Assembly (NCBI GenBank): GCA_030148805.1
Contig: JASBSS010000026.1
Span: 62,001-126,000, forward strand
DNA: 64,000 nucleotides
Source: Thiogranum sp.
GTDB taxonomy: Bacteria; Pseudomonadota; Gammaproteobacteria; DSM-19610
Reading direction: 5' to 3'
The position numbers and the translations under genes are program-made. Shown in pieces: positions 1 through 9,158 of the stretch; positions within the stretch are counted from its first letter, which is position 1; each line of letters opens with the position of its first letter. The notes below the pieces were generated by a model. The model ran no database searches and had not been told where the DNA came from. It worked only from the letters and a program-made list of their open reading frames with translations.

Positions 1-357
1 CGACCGGCGCGCCTGGATTTCCTCCAGGCTCAGCCAGTGCGCGGCGACGATGCCGGTATCGAGTTCGCGCGTTCGCGCCGGCGCGCTACAGCGGCCGCAG
101 AAGGTGGCGCGCAGAAAGGTGTCCCGGCGGCGCGGACTGCGCCAGCGGTAGATGCCCACCAGCGCTTCAGGCTCGAACTGCCAGGCGGTCTCCTCCAGGC
201 ATTCGCGGACCACGGCGGCGACCAGGCTTTCGCCGTCCTCCAAATGTCCGGCCGGTTGATTGAATACGGTACGTCCGGCCACGATTTCCTCCACCATCAA
301 AAACCGGCCGTTACGTTCCGCCACGGCGGCGACGGTGACTCTGGGTTTCCATTGCAT
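1..357 (-). CDS. Nudix hydrolase, NudJ-like (C-terminus outside window)
   Basis: The reading frame starts at an ATG at 357 and stays open to the window edge, giving 119 codons. A Nudix box is visible around residues 36-58, with the pattern GHLEDGE, seven residues, then RECLEET. The usual glycine near the end of the box is alanine. This family hydrolyses nucleoside diphosphates linked to another group; NudJ-type members are thiamine-pyrophosphate or nucleotide phosphatases and often lie directly upstream of mnmA, which would be just outside the window. The substrate cannot be told from the sequence. The N-terminus looks complete because the protein begins directly with the first beta strand (WKPRVTVAAV). 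Confidence 0.85.
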   Translation of the reverse strand, partial: MQWKPRVTVAAVAERNGRFLMVEEIVAGRTVFNQPAGHLEDGESLVAAVVRECLEETAWQFEPEALVGIYRWRSPRRRDTFLRATFCGRCSAPARTRELDTGIVAAHWLSLEEIQARRS

Positions 358-465
358 TGGGCTTGACCCTGCATAAGCTGTTAGTGAATTAAAGTATAAA
401 CAAATAGTTAATTGTCACGGTTCGCGTGGGTTTGTAAATTTTCGCCTCATCGGGGCGTCATAGAC

Positions 466-493
466 TTGACATTATGTCAGGGTCCCATAAAGT
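466..493 (+). promoter_or_regulatory. Candidate sigma-70 promoter of the secreted-protein gene
   Basis: A perfect -35 hexamer TTGACA (466-471) is followed after 16 bases by TAAAGT (488-493), which matches 4 of 6 consensus bases. Transcription would start near 500, leaving a leader of about 165 bases before the ATG at 667. Confidence 0.45.
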
Positions 494-531
494 AAGCTCC
501 ATGACCAAAGCCGCTTTGCGCGGGTTCGCCT

Positions 532-573
532 CCGGTTCTCCAGGCAAGTTGTTGTTCTGGCCCGGAGAACCGG
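532..573 (+). repeat. 10-bp inverted repeat in 5' leader
   Basis: CCGGTTCTCC (532-541) and GGAGAACCGG (564-573) are perfect reverse complements separated by 22 bases. In RNA they form a stem in the long leader of the gene at 667. There is no T-run after it, so it is not a simple terminator. It may stabilise the messenger or be a regulatory fold; no known riboswitch was recognised. Confidence 0.6.
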
Positions 574-666
574 CAGAGCGCCGAGGCCATAATAATAACG
601 CTGGAATCGCCCCGCGCAGATTCCGGACACACCAATAACACGACTAAAACGTGAGGAGGAGTCATC

Positions 667-1584
667 ATGCACAAGGTCGTTAAGCAAATCTTCGTTGCAA
701 GTGCCTTGCTGGTATTGTCTTTGGGTAATGCGTTTGCCGAAGAGGCGTTGAAGCCTTTCGTACTGGCTTACGAAACCACCGGCGACATCCAGGCGGTGGC
801 CGACGAAGCAAAAAGCAAAGTGCAGGCCGCCGGGTTCGAGGTGGTGGGCACTTATTCCCCCTATGATGGCGCGATCATTATCGCCGTCACCAACGACGGT
901 CTGAAGAAGTCCGCCGCCAGTTCCGAGTTCGGCGGTTATGAGGCCGGTCAGCGTGTCACCGTCACCAAGGTCGGGGACAACATCCAGGTGGCTTACACCA
1001 ATCCGGTCTATCTGGCGGACGCTTATCGCATCAAGGACACTTCCGGTGCCGAGGCGGCGCTGGCGAGTCTGAAATCGGCGCTGGGCGAGAAAGAGGCCTA
1101 TGGCACCGGGGACAAGCAGCTGACCGCCAAGGATCTGCGTAAGTACCACTACATGTTCGGCATGGAATACTTCGACGATCCGAGCGAGCTGGCCGAGTAC
1201 GACAGCCAGGAAGAGGCCATCGCGGCGGTGGAAGCCGGTTTGTCCCAGGGCAAGGGCGGCGCCACCAAGGTGTACCGCATCGATATCCCCGGCAAGGACG
1301 AAACGGTGTTCGGCGTGGCGCTGAACGACAGCGGTTGCAGCGGCGACGAGTACATCATGAGCCGCATCGACAAGGCTGACATTCGCTCGACCGGCCATCT
1401 GCCTTACGAGATCCTTGTCTCCGATGGCAATGTCTACGCGCTGTATGCCCGTTTCCGCATCGCCATCAGCTGGCCGCATTTGCCGATGATCAAGAGCGAG
1501 ACCGGAGCTACTTTCTTCAACATCATGTGTGCCCCGAACGCGATCGAAGAGTCGCTGATCAAAGCGGCCGGCGGCGAAATCTGA
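667..1584 (+). CDS. Conserved periplasmic protein of unknown function
   Basis: This 305-residue protein has a clear signal peptide (charged MHKVVK start, hydrophobic core, cleavage after AFA near residue 24). The mature part shows a small alpha/beta-looking first half (residues about 30-130), a tyrosine-rich middle (KYHYMFGMEYF near residue 160) and a C-terminal half with two cysteines (SGCSGDE and NIMCAPN). I do not recognise the family with certainty; the first half faintly resembles DUF302-like domains. The start is well supported by a GAGGAGG ribosome site 7-9 bases upstream. It is a single-gene unit between its own promoter and a strong terminator, which with the long leader suggests separately regulated, possibly high, expression. 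Confidence 0.85.
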   Translation: MHKVVKQIFVASALLVLSLGNAFAEEALKPFVLAYETTGDIQAVADEAKSKVQAAGFEVVGTYSPYDGAIIIAVTNDGLKKSAASSEFGGYEAGQRVTVTKVGDNIQVAYTNPVYLADAYRIKDTSGAEAALASLKSALGEKEAYGTGDKQLTAKDLRKYHYMFGMEYFDDPSELAEYDSQEEAIAAVEAGLSQGKGGATKVYRIDIPGKDETVFGVALNDSGCSGDEYIMSRIDKADIRSTGHLPYEILVSDGNVYALYARFRIAISWPHLPMIKSETGATFFNIMCAPNAIEESLIKAAGGEI

Positions 1585-1611
1585 TCTGATCCGCTGCCAA
1601 CGGCGTAGCAG

Positions 1612-1643
1612 ACCCCCGCACCTCATGGGTGCGGGGGTTTTTT
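1612..1643 (+). terminator. Rho-independent terminator
   Basis: An 11-bp stem (ACCCCCGCACC paired with GGTGCGGGGGT, small loop) is followed by a run of T. It ends the transcript of the periplasmic-protein gene 28 bases after its stop codon. Confidence 0.92.
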
Positions 1644-1733
1644 ATTTCCCCTTCAAATTCGGACCGATCCGTGTTTGGATCGATTAATTTGATACAATCG
1701 CGCGATCTTGCATTGATGGAACCGGGAAGACAG

Positions 1734-2990
<1,257 letters not shown>

Positions 2991-3064
2991 CGCGCACAGC
3001 CTCGCTTGCCCGTCTCTACGGCGGGCGGGTCAGGCCGCTTCCTGCGGGTACCGCTACCCTGAAA

Positions 3065-3280
3065 TCAACTAACGGTTTCGGCGAAACAGATTTTACTGGC
3101 CTGCAGGCCTTTCGGCCCGGTCGAGACGTCGAACTGCACGCGCTGACCTTCCTTCAGGCTTTTGTACCCGTCCATCTCGATGGACGAGAAATGTGCGAAG
3201 ATGTCGTCACCACCTTCGTCGGGAGAGATGAAACCGTAACCTTTGGCATTACTGAACCATTTAACGATACCTGTCGCCAT
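3065..3280 (-). CDS. Cold-shock domain protein (CspA/CspD family)
   Basis: This 71-residue single-domain protein has both RNA-binding motifs of the cold-shock fold: KGYGFISP (RNP1-like) and DIFAHFS (RNP2-like). Such proteins bind single-stranded RNA or DNA and act as RNA chaperones or, for CspD, as replication inhibitors. Its position between icd and clpS is where cspD lies in many Gammaproteobacteria, but the sequence alone does not separate CspD from CspA types. It is transcribed divergently from clpS and has a leader of about 115 bases. Confidence 0.95.
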   Translation of the reverse strand: MATGIVKWFSNAKGYGFISPDEGGDDIFAHFSSIEMDGYKSLKEGQRVQFDVSTGPKGLQASKICFAETVS

Positions 3281-3395
3281 GACTCTTACATCCTCACTGC
3301 GTTCTCTGATGGGTGTTACCCCAGCTTATTTTTAAACGCGCTATCCCAAGCTCTCTGGCGTGTGGACAGCCCCTCCTCTGGCTCGCAAAGAGCCA
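3281..3395 (-). promoter_or_regulatory. Long 5' leader of the cold-shock gene
   Basis: From the predicted start near 3395 to the ATG at 3280 the transcript has about 115 untranslated bases. A small hairpin (GGCTC-GCAAA-GAGCC, 3380-3394) sits at the extreme 5' end. Long structured leaders that act as cold-responsive switches are known for cspA-type genes; here the switching is inference. Confidence 0.45.
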
Positions 3396-3401
3396 ACAGC
3401 T

Positions 3402-3430
3402 ATTGTTAGGCCGTCGGCGCAAATAGTCAA
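3402..3430 (-). promoter_or_regulatory. Candidate promoter of the cold-shock gene
   Basis: On the minus strand TTGACT (3430-3425) is followed after 17 bases by AACAAT (3407-3402). These match 5 and 4 of 6 consensus bases. Confidence 0.5.
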
Positions 3431-3565
3431 CCCTTTGGGCGAGGGAAAAGCATATCAGATCACCAGCTTAGGTGGGTGCTTGCTTGTTTTGAAAGCATGT
3501 GTATCCTGTTAATCAAGCGTTGGAAATCCGGCACGGGGATTGACCGGATCGGTTAAAATCGGGTT

Positions 3566-3886
3566 ATGGGGAAGGAATCGCGAAATTCGCCGGATCAGGG
3601 CTTGTCGGTACTGGAAGCCAGGCCGGAGCTCAAACGGCCACCTTTGTATAAGGTAGTGTTGCATAACGACGATTACACGCCGATGGAGTTCGTCGTGTTG
3701 TTGCTGGAACAGTTTTTCGCCATGCCGAGGGAGAAGGCCACGCAGGTGATGCTGCATGTACACACCCGCGGAAAGGGTGTGTGCGGCGTCTTCACCAAGG
3801 ATATCGCGGAAACAAAAGTGGCGCAGGTCAATGATTATGCGCGTCAAAATCAACATCCGCTGCTGTGTGCCATGGAGGAGGCCTAG
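3566..3886 (+). CDS. clpS: ClpS, N-degron adaptor of ClpAP
   Basis: ClpS binds proteins with N-terminal Leu, Phe, Tyr or Trp and hands them to ClpA for degradation. The 106-residue product has the flexible N-terminal tail (about 25 residues) and then the folded domain. The binding pocket residues are visible: Asn-Asp in [12 protein letters not shown] and His in [11 protein letters not shown]. The ATG at 3566 lacks a good Shine-Dalgarno sequence, so the exact start is less certain than the gene. The stop lies 20 bases before clpA and the two are surely cotranscribed. The downstream genes bpt and aat make its substrates. Confidence 0.95.
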   Translation: MGKESRNSPDQGLSVLEARPELKRPPLYKVVLHNDDYTPMEFVVLLLEQFFAMPREKATQVMLHVHTRGKGVCGVFTKDIAETKVAQVNDYARQNQHPLLCAMEEA

Positions 3887-3906
3887 ACGGGAATGAGGTA
3901 GTCACC

Positions 3907-6168
3907 ATGCTGAGCAAAGAGTTGGAATTCACCCTCAACCTGGCATTCAAGGAAGCCAGGGAAAAGCGTCATGAATTCATGACGGTAGAACACTTATTGC
4001 TGGCGTTGCTGGACAACCCCACGGCCGCCGAGGTCCTGAAATCCTGTGGTGTCGATATCGACCGCTTGAAGAAGGAGCTGGTCGCCTTCCTGGACGAAAC
4101 CACGCCGCTGCTGCCCAGCCACGACAATCGCGAGACCCAACCGACGCTGGGTTTTCAACGGGTGCTGCAGCGGGCGGTCTTTCACGTCCAGTCCTCGGGC
4201 AAGAAGGAAGTCACCGGCGCCAACGTGCTGGTCGCCATTTTCAGCGAACAGGAGTCCCAGGCGGCCTATTTCCTCAACAAGCAGGACATCACCCGTCTGG
4301 ACGTGGTCAATTACATCTCCCACGGCATATCGAAGGTGGCGGGCGAGCAGAGCGAGGACGAGGCGGCGGCGGAGTCCGAAGGCGCCGCGACCACGGACAA
4401 CGCTCCCAAGAAGCCGCTGGAGAGCTTCGCCACCAATCTCAACGAAATGGCCATGAAGGGCAAGATCGACCCGCTCATCGGCCGTCGCCTGGAGATCGAG
4501 CGGACCATCCAGATTCTCTGTCGGCGGCGCAAGAACAACCCGCTGTATGTCGGTGAAGCGGGCGTCGGCAAGACGGCACTGGCCGAAGGGCTGGCAAAGC
4601 TGATCGTCGACGGCGAGGTCCCGGAGGTGTTGCTCAACAGCACGATTTACTCCCTCGACCTGGGTTCGCTGGTCGCCGGCACCAAATACCGGGGCGACTT
4701 TGAAAAGCGTCTCAAGGGCGTGCTGGCGCAGTTACGCAAGGAACCGGGGGCGATTCTGTTCATCGACGAAATCCACACCATCATCGGCGCCGGCGCGGCC
4801 TCCGGGGGCGTCATGGATGCCTCCAATCTGGTCAAGCCGATGCTCGCCTCGGGCGAGCTGAAATGCATCGGCTCGACCACCTACCACGAGTACCGGGGTA
4901 TTTTCGAGAAGGATCGAGCCCTGGCGCGGCGTTTTCAGAAAATCGACGTGGCCGAGCCAACGGTGGATGAGGCCTATAGTATCCTCAAGGGGCTGAAAAC
5001 CCGCTTCGAGGATCATCACGAGGTCAAGTATTCGGCCAAGGCCTTGCGCGCCGCGGTGGAGCTGTCCTCCCGTTATATCAACGATCGTTTCCTGCCCGAC
5101 AAGGCCATCGACGTCATCGACGAAGCCGGAGCCAACCAGCGCCTGTTGCCGCCGTCGCGGCGAAAGAAGACCATCGGGGTGTCCGATATCGAAAGCATCA
5201 TCTCCAAAATCGCGCGGATTCCGCCAAAGACGGTGTCTTCCTCCGACAAGGATGCGTTGCGCACCCTGGAGCGCGATCTGAAAATGGTGGTGTACGGCCA
5301 GGACGAGGCGATCGAGACCATGGCCAGCGCCATCAAGATGTCGCGTTCCGGTCTGGGCACCGAGGACAAACCCATCGGCTCCTTCCTCTTCGCCGGGCCC
5401 ACCGGGGTGGGCAAAACGGAGGTCACCCGCCAACTGGCGCTGATCATGGGCATCGAACTGATCCGTTTCGACATGTCCGAGTACATGGAGCGTCATACCG
5501 TGTCGCGTCTGATCGGCGCGCCTCCCGGCTACGTGGGTTTCGACCAGGGCGGTCTGTTGACCGAGGCGGTCACGCGTAATCCGCATGCCGTCCTGTTGCT
5601 GGACGAAATCGAGAAAGCGCACCCGGATGTGTTCAATCTGCTGCTACAGGTCATGGACCACGGCACCCTCACCGACAACAACGGACGCAAGGCGGATTTC
5701 CGCAACGTGGTGATTGTCATGACCACCAACGCCGGCGCCTCGGAGATGAGCCGTCCCTCGATCGGTTTTACGTCTCAGGATCATTCCAGCGACGGCATGG
5801 AAGTGATCAAAAAACTGTTCACGCCCGAATTCCGCAACCGCCTGGACGCGGTCATTCAGTTCAAACCCCTGGACCCCGCGGTCATCACCCGGGTGGTGGA
5901 CAAATTCATCTACGAACTGGAAGCCCAGCTGCAGGAGAAAGGTGTCACGGTGGATGTCGAGGACTCGGCCCGCGAGTGGTTGGCCGAGCACGGCTTCGAC
6001 GCGAAGATGGGGGCCCGACCGATGGCGCGCCTGATCCAGGAGCAGATCAAGAAGCCGCTGGCCGAGGAGCTGTTGTTCGGCCGCCTGGCCAATGGCGGGC
6101 ACTTGCGGATTCGCGCCGAACAGGGGCGCCTGGTGCACGATGTGGATATTGAGGAAGAAGTGCTGTGA
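3907..6168 (+). CDS. clpA: ATP-dependent unfoldase ClpA
   Basis: ClpA is the AAA+ unfoldase of the ClpAP protease in the cytoplasm. The 753-residue protein (E. coli 758) has the N-terminal repeat domain (residues 1-150), a first Walker A GEAGVGKT near residue 217, a second GPTGVGKT near residue 498, and the IGF loop that docks on ClpP (SIGFTSQD near residue 618). The start at 3907 (MLSKELEFTL) is chosen over an upstream in-frame ATG because it fits the family and has GAGGT at the proper distance. clpP is not in the window. The gene follows clpS closely. Confidence 0.97.
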   Translation: MLSKELEFTLNLAFKEAREKRHEFMTVEHLLLALLDNPTAAEVLKSCGVDIDRLKKELVAFLDETTPLLPSHDNRETQPTLGFQRVLQRAVFHVQSSGKKEVTGANVLVAIFSEQESQAAYFLNKQDITRLDVVNYISHGISKVAGEQSEDEAAAESEGAATTDNAPKKPLESFATNLNEMAMKGKIDPLIGRRLEIERTIQILCRRRKNNPLYVGEAGVGKTALAEGLAKLIVDGEVPEVLLNSTIYSLDLGSLVAGTKYRGDFEKRLKGVLAQLRKEPGAILFIDEIHTIIGAGAASGGVMDASNLVKPMLASGELKCIGSTTYHEYRGIFEKDRALARRFQKIDVAEPTVDEAYSILKGLKTRFEDHHEVKYSAKALRAAVELSSRYINDRFLPDKAIDVIDEAGANQRLLPPSRRKKTIGVSDIESIISKIARIPPKTVSSSDKDALRTLERDLKMVVYGQDEAIETMASAIKMSRSGLGTEDKPIGSFLFAGPTGVGKTEVTRQLALIMGIELIRFDMSEYMERHTVSRLIGAPPGYVGFDQGGLLTEAVTRNPHAVLLLDEIEKAHPDVFNLLLQVMDHGTLTDNNGRKADFRNVVIVMTTNAGASEMSRPSIGFTSQDHSSDGMEVIKKLFTPEFRNRLDAVIQFKPLDPAVITRVVDKFIYELEAQLQEKGVTVDVEDSAREWLAEHGFDAKMGARPMARLIQEQIKKPLAEELLFGRLANGGHLRIRAEQGRLVHDVDIEEEVL

Positions 6169-6204
6169 CGGAGCGCGGCACCGGTGGCCGATCCGTCCGT
6201 TGGT

Positions 6205-6423
6205 TTAACGCGCGCGGTAGGTAATACGGCCTTTGCTGAGATCGTAAGGCGTTAGCTGGACGGTTACCTTGTCGCCGGTCAAGATGCGAATGTAGTGTTT
6301 GCGCATTTTGCCGGAAATGTGCGCTGTCACCACGTGACCGTTTTCCAATTCCACGCGGAACATCGTATTGGGCAGCGTCTCGACGACGGTGCCTTCCATC
6401 TCAATGTGGTCTTCTCTTGCCAT
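6205..6423 (-). CDS. infA: Translation initiation factor IF-1
   Basis: IF-1 binds the ribosomal A site during initiation. The 72-residue product beginning [11 protein letters not shown] is a single S1/OB-fold domain of exactly the family length. The frame extends upstream, but the ATG at 6423 is the conserved start and has AGAGAAAT before it. It is convergent with clpA (36 bases) and follows bpt on the minus strand with an 83-base gap that holds its own candidate promoter. Confidence 0.97.
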   Translation of the reverse strand: MAREDHIEMEGTVVETLPNTMFRVELENGHVVTAHISGKMRKHYIRILTGDKVTVQLTPYDLSKGRITYRAR

Positions 6424-6456
6424 TATTTCTCTGGATCTGGCCCACGACAGCGGCGG

Positions 6457-6462
6457 AGTATA
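6457..6462 (-). promoter_or_regulatory. Candidate -10 element for infA
   Basis: The hexamer TATACT on the minus strand (5 of 6 consensus bases) lies 34 bases before the infA ATG. No good -35 is seen at 17 bases. It would let infA be made independently of the aat-bpt genes upstream. Confidence 0.35.
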
Positions 6463-6506
6463 ACCGATTCTGGAGTAAAATTGGCACTTCCCCAATGGAG
6501 ATAGGG

Positions 6507-7238
6507 TTAGGCGATCGCCGCCAGGTCGTGCCAGCGGCCGTGCCGATAAGCCTGGAGCGGGCGAAAGCGATTCTTGTAGTCCATTTTTTCGCTGCCCGCG
6601 ATCCAGTAACCCAGGTAGAGCCAGGCGCGGTGGCCGGATCTGGCCAATTCGACCTGGCGTAACACGGCGAGGGTGCCGGGGCTGCGTCTGGCTTCGGCAA
6701 CATCATAAAAGGTATAAACCGCGGACAAGGCGTTGTGCATGATATCGGTGACCGCCACCACCAGCGGGCGTCCGCTCAGGCTGCCAACCAGAAAACGGGT
6801 ATCGCTCCAGTCGCTGTCGAGAAACTGCCGGTAATCCGTTTCGCTGGGTTCGTCCATGCCGCCTCCCGGGTGGCGTGCGCGCAGATAGTCACGATACAGC
6901 GGGAACAAATCTTCGCTGTCGCGGGGCAGGCGTATCTCCCAGTCCAGGTCGCGGTTGCGGCGCCAGACCCGTCGCTGGCTGCGGCTGGGAAGAAATTGGG
7001 CCACTGACAACCGCACCGGAACGCATTCCGAGCAACCCGGGCAGGCGGGAACATATAGATCGTTGCCGCTGCGCCGAAAGCCGTAGCGGGCGAGTTGGGC
7101 ATACAGCGTCATGGAAAAGCGCGCCTGGGGGTCGGCGAATACCGAAACCGCGGAACGATCGTCGAGATAAGGGCAGGGGCGCGGTAAGGTGGCGAAAAAA
7201 CGCAGTTCCTCGGTACTGGAAGAATGCCTGCCGTTCAT
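6507..7238 (-). CDS. bpt: Aspartate/glutamate leucyltransferase Bpt (Ate family)
   Basis: Bpt transfers leucine from Leu-tRNA to N-terminal Asp or Glu, making a primary N-degron for ClpS. The protein of about 243 residues has the N-terminal PCPYL and the four-cysteine style motif [12 protein letters not shown], and the C-terminal [16 protein letters not shown] block typical of the ATE fold. Arginyl-transferases share the fold, but bacterial members of this subgroup use leucine. I chose the ATG at 7238, which overlaps the aat stop as TGATG; a GTG at 7247 is also possible. The coupling points to joint expression with aat. Confidence 0.95.
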   Translation of the reverse strand: MNGRHSSSTEELRFFATLPRPCPYLDDRSAVSVFADPQARFSMTLYAQLARYGFRRSGNDLYVPACPGCSECVPVRLSVAQFLPSRSQRRVWRRNRDLDWEIRLPRDSEDLFPLYRDYLRARHPGGGMDEPSETDYRQFLDSDWSDTRFLVGSLSGRPLVVAVTDIMHNALSAVYTFYDVAEARRSPGTLAVLRQVELARSGHRAWLYLGYWIAGSEKMDYKNRFRPLQAYRHGRWHDLAAIA

Positions 7239-7966
7239 CACCGCCACGCCTGTTCCAGTAGTCCGCCGTCGAAACGCCAGGGGCTGTGCGGGGCTTGTTC
7301 ACAGTACCTGTCGAGGTATTGCACGAACTGGCGGCGCGGTATTTCGCTGGCGCCCAGACTGGCCAGATGGGCGGAATGGACCTGGCAGTCGATCAAGCCG
7401 AAATTCCACGCGCCCAGCTGCCTGACCAGATGACAAAACGCGACTTTGGAGGCGTCGGTTACGCGGCTGAACATGGATTCACCAAAAAACACCCGGCCGA
7501 TGGCCACCCCGTACAATCCGCCGACCAGCACGCCGTCATGCCAGCACTCCAGCGAATGAGCGAAGCCCTGACGGTGTAGCCGGCGATAGGCCGCGCTCAT
7601 CGCGTCGCTGATCCAGGTTCCCTCGCTGTTTCGCCGGGGCTCGGCGCAAGCTGCGATCACCGCGTCGAAGGCCTGATTCAGGGTCGGTCGGAAGCGGCGC
7701 CGGTTGAGCGTCTTGCGCAGACTGCGCGAGACCCGCAGGTGGTGCGGGAAAAGCACCGCGCGTGGATCCGGCGACCACCAGAGGATGGGTTGTCCCGGGT
7801 TGTACCAGGGGAAAATACCCCTGCGGTAGGCGTTCAACAGCCGGTCACTGCTCAGATCGCCGCCCGCGGCCAGTAGGCCGTTGGGATCGCGCATCGCCAG
7901 ACTGACGTCTGGAAACTCCGACGGCGGGTCGTCCGCTCTGAGCCAGTATGGCCCGATTGCGGTCAT
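7238..7966 (-). CDS. aat: Leucyl/phenylalanyl-tRNA--protein transferase
   Basis: Aat transfers Leu or Phe from tRNA to N-terminal Lys or Arg. The 242-residue protein shows GLLAAGGDLS, GIFPWY, ILWWSPDPRAVL, GLYGVAIGRVFFGESMFS and LIDCQVHSAHLASLGA, all characteristic of the family. The frame extends upstream, but the ATG at 7966 (MTAIGPYWL) overlaps the previous gene's stop as ATGA and is the sensible start. It lies between a FemAB/GNAT-like gene and bpt, both with overlapping ends. Confidence 0.97.
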   Translation of the reverse strand: MTAIGPYWLRADDPPSEFPDVSLAMRDPNGLLAAGGDLSSDRLLNAYRRGIFPWYNPGQPILWWSPDPRAVLFPHHLRVSRSLRKTLNRRRFRPTLNQAFDAVIAACAEPRRNSEGTWISDAMSAAYRRLHRQGFAHSLECWHDGVLVGGLYGVAIGRVFFGESMFSRVTDASKVAFCHLVRQLGAWNFGLIDCQVHSAHLASLGASEIPRRQFVQYLDRYCEQAPHSPWRFDGGLLEQAWR

Positions 7967-9105
7967 GCCGCGGCGCCTTCGCGAAAGGGTGAGCGACACG
8001 TCAACTCCTCTATATAATCGCGCATGGCATCCGCTTCCTGGTCCAGATAACGGTCTATGATGCCACGGAAACCCGGGTGGGCGATCCAATGCGCCGACCA
8101 GGTGGGAACGGGCAGGAACCCCCGGCTGATTTTGTGCTCGCCCTGGGCGCCCGGCTCGAACAGGCGCAAGCCGTGGCGAATGCAATAATCGATACCTTGA
8201 TAATAGCAGGCCTCGAAGTGCAGGCTGTGGTAGTGCTCGTTACAGCCCCAGTGACGCCCGTACAGGGCGTTTCTGCCCCGCAGGCAGATGGCTCCGGCGA
8301 CCGGTTGCGCGGCTTTGCTGGCGATCACCAGTACCAGTTGTTCTCCCATGGTAGTCGCGATTTGGTGAAAAAAACCGCGGCTGAGCGTGGCGTAACCCCA
8401 CTTCTTGTCGAAGGTCGAGCGGTAGAAGCCATACATGATATCGAGTTCCCCGGGGCTGGCTTCGTGGCCGTGGACGATGCGCATTTCGATGCCGGCCTGA
8501 TCGACATAGCGTCGCTCGCGGCGAACCTTCTTGCGCTTGCGTGCATTGAAGGAATCCAGATAATCGTCAAAATCGCGGTAACCCTGGTTGTGCCAATGGA
8601 ACTGACAGCCCAGGCGCAGCGACAGCCCCTGTTCGCGCAGACGCCGGGTGTCTTCCGGGTCGGTGAACAACCAGTGCAGCGAGGACAGCTGTTCGCTCTG
8701 CGACCATTCCCGCGCCAGAGAGATCAGGGCGCTGGCCACCGAATCGCGATCGCTGCCGGGGGCGGTCAGTATCCGGGGACCGGTCGCGGGCGTATAAGGG
8801 ATCGCCACCACCGCCTTGGGGTAGTAGGGCAGGCCGGCGCGCTGGTACGCCTCGGCCCAGGACCAGTCGAAGACGAATTCACCGTAAGAGTTGTCCTTGA
8901 GATACAAAGGGACCACTCCCACCGGGAGCCCCCCTTCGAGCGCGACCAGGTGGCGCGGCAACCAGCCATGGCGCGGCCCGACGCAGTCGTTGTTTTCCAG
9001 TGCGGCGAGAAATTCGTAGCGCAGAAACGGGTTGTCGATGCCCGTGACCCGATTCCAGGCGTCGCGCTCCAGTTCGTCAATGCCGCTGAGTACCCGCAGT
9101 TCCAT
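7963..9105 (-). CDS. FemAB/GNAT-like acyltransferase (COG3146-type)
   Basis: This 380-residue protein belongs to the group once labelled peptidoglycan biosynthesis/recognition or DUF482. It has the N-terminal WNRVTGIDNPFLRYEFL segment, the basic stretch FNARKRKKVRRERR near residue 190 and the second GNAT half with YGRHWG, FEACYYQGIDYCIRHGL and FEPGAQGEHKISRGF. Its function is not established. Its stop overlaps the aat start by four bases, so the two are translationally coupled. Since Aat and Bpt share the Fem/GNAT-like fold and use aminoacyl-tRNA, a related aminoacyl- or acyl-transfer role is an attractive inference. Confidence 0.85.
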   Translation of the reverse strand: MELRVLSGIDELERDAWNRVTGIDNPFLRYEFLAALENNDCVGPRHGWLPRHLVALEGGLPVGVVPLYLKDNSYGEFVFDWSWAEAYQRAGLPYYPKAVVAIPYTPATGPRILTAPGSDRDSVASALISLAREWSQSEQLSSLHWLFTDPEDTRRLREQGLSLRLGCQFHWHNQGYRDFDDYLDSFNARKRKKVRRERRYVDQAGIEMRIVHGHEASPGELDIMYGFYRSTFDKKWGYATLSRGFFHQIATTMGEQLVLVIASKAAQPVAGAICLRGRNALYGRHWGCNEHYHSLHFEACYYQGIDYCIRHGLRLFEPGAQGEHKISRGFLPVPTWSAHWIAHPGFRGIIDRYLDQEADAMRDYIEELTCRSPFREGAAA

Positions 9106-9158
9106 GGCTCTAGTTTAACCAATCTTTCCCGCCCAATAGCTATATTTGAATCAAGTCT

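Larger units (their letters stand above)
358..666. other. Divergent intergenic region with promoter and leader hairpin
   Basis: No gene is seen in this stretch. The left part, next to the Nudix gene, is AT-rich and must hold that gene's minus-strand promoter. The right part holds a consensus-like promoter at 466-493 and a 10-bp inverted repeat at 532-573, both upstream of the periplasmic-protein gene. The small frames that cross it have no ribosome binding site or family features. Confidence 0.6.

Noticed and set aside
472-1626. Long minus-strand open frame (384 codons) over the periplasmic-protein gene
   Set aside because: It is an antisense shadow: the plus-strand gene has a signal peptide, ribosome site and terminator, while this frame shows no family motif and a biased composition.
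3540-3559. TTGACC ... TAAAAT promoter for clpS
   Set aside because: The hexamers are only 8 bases apart, too close for RNA polymerase.
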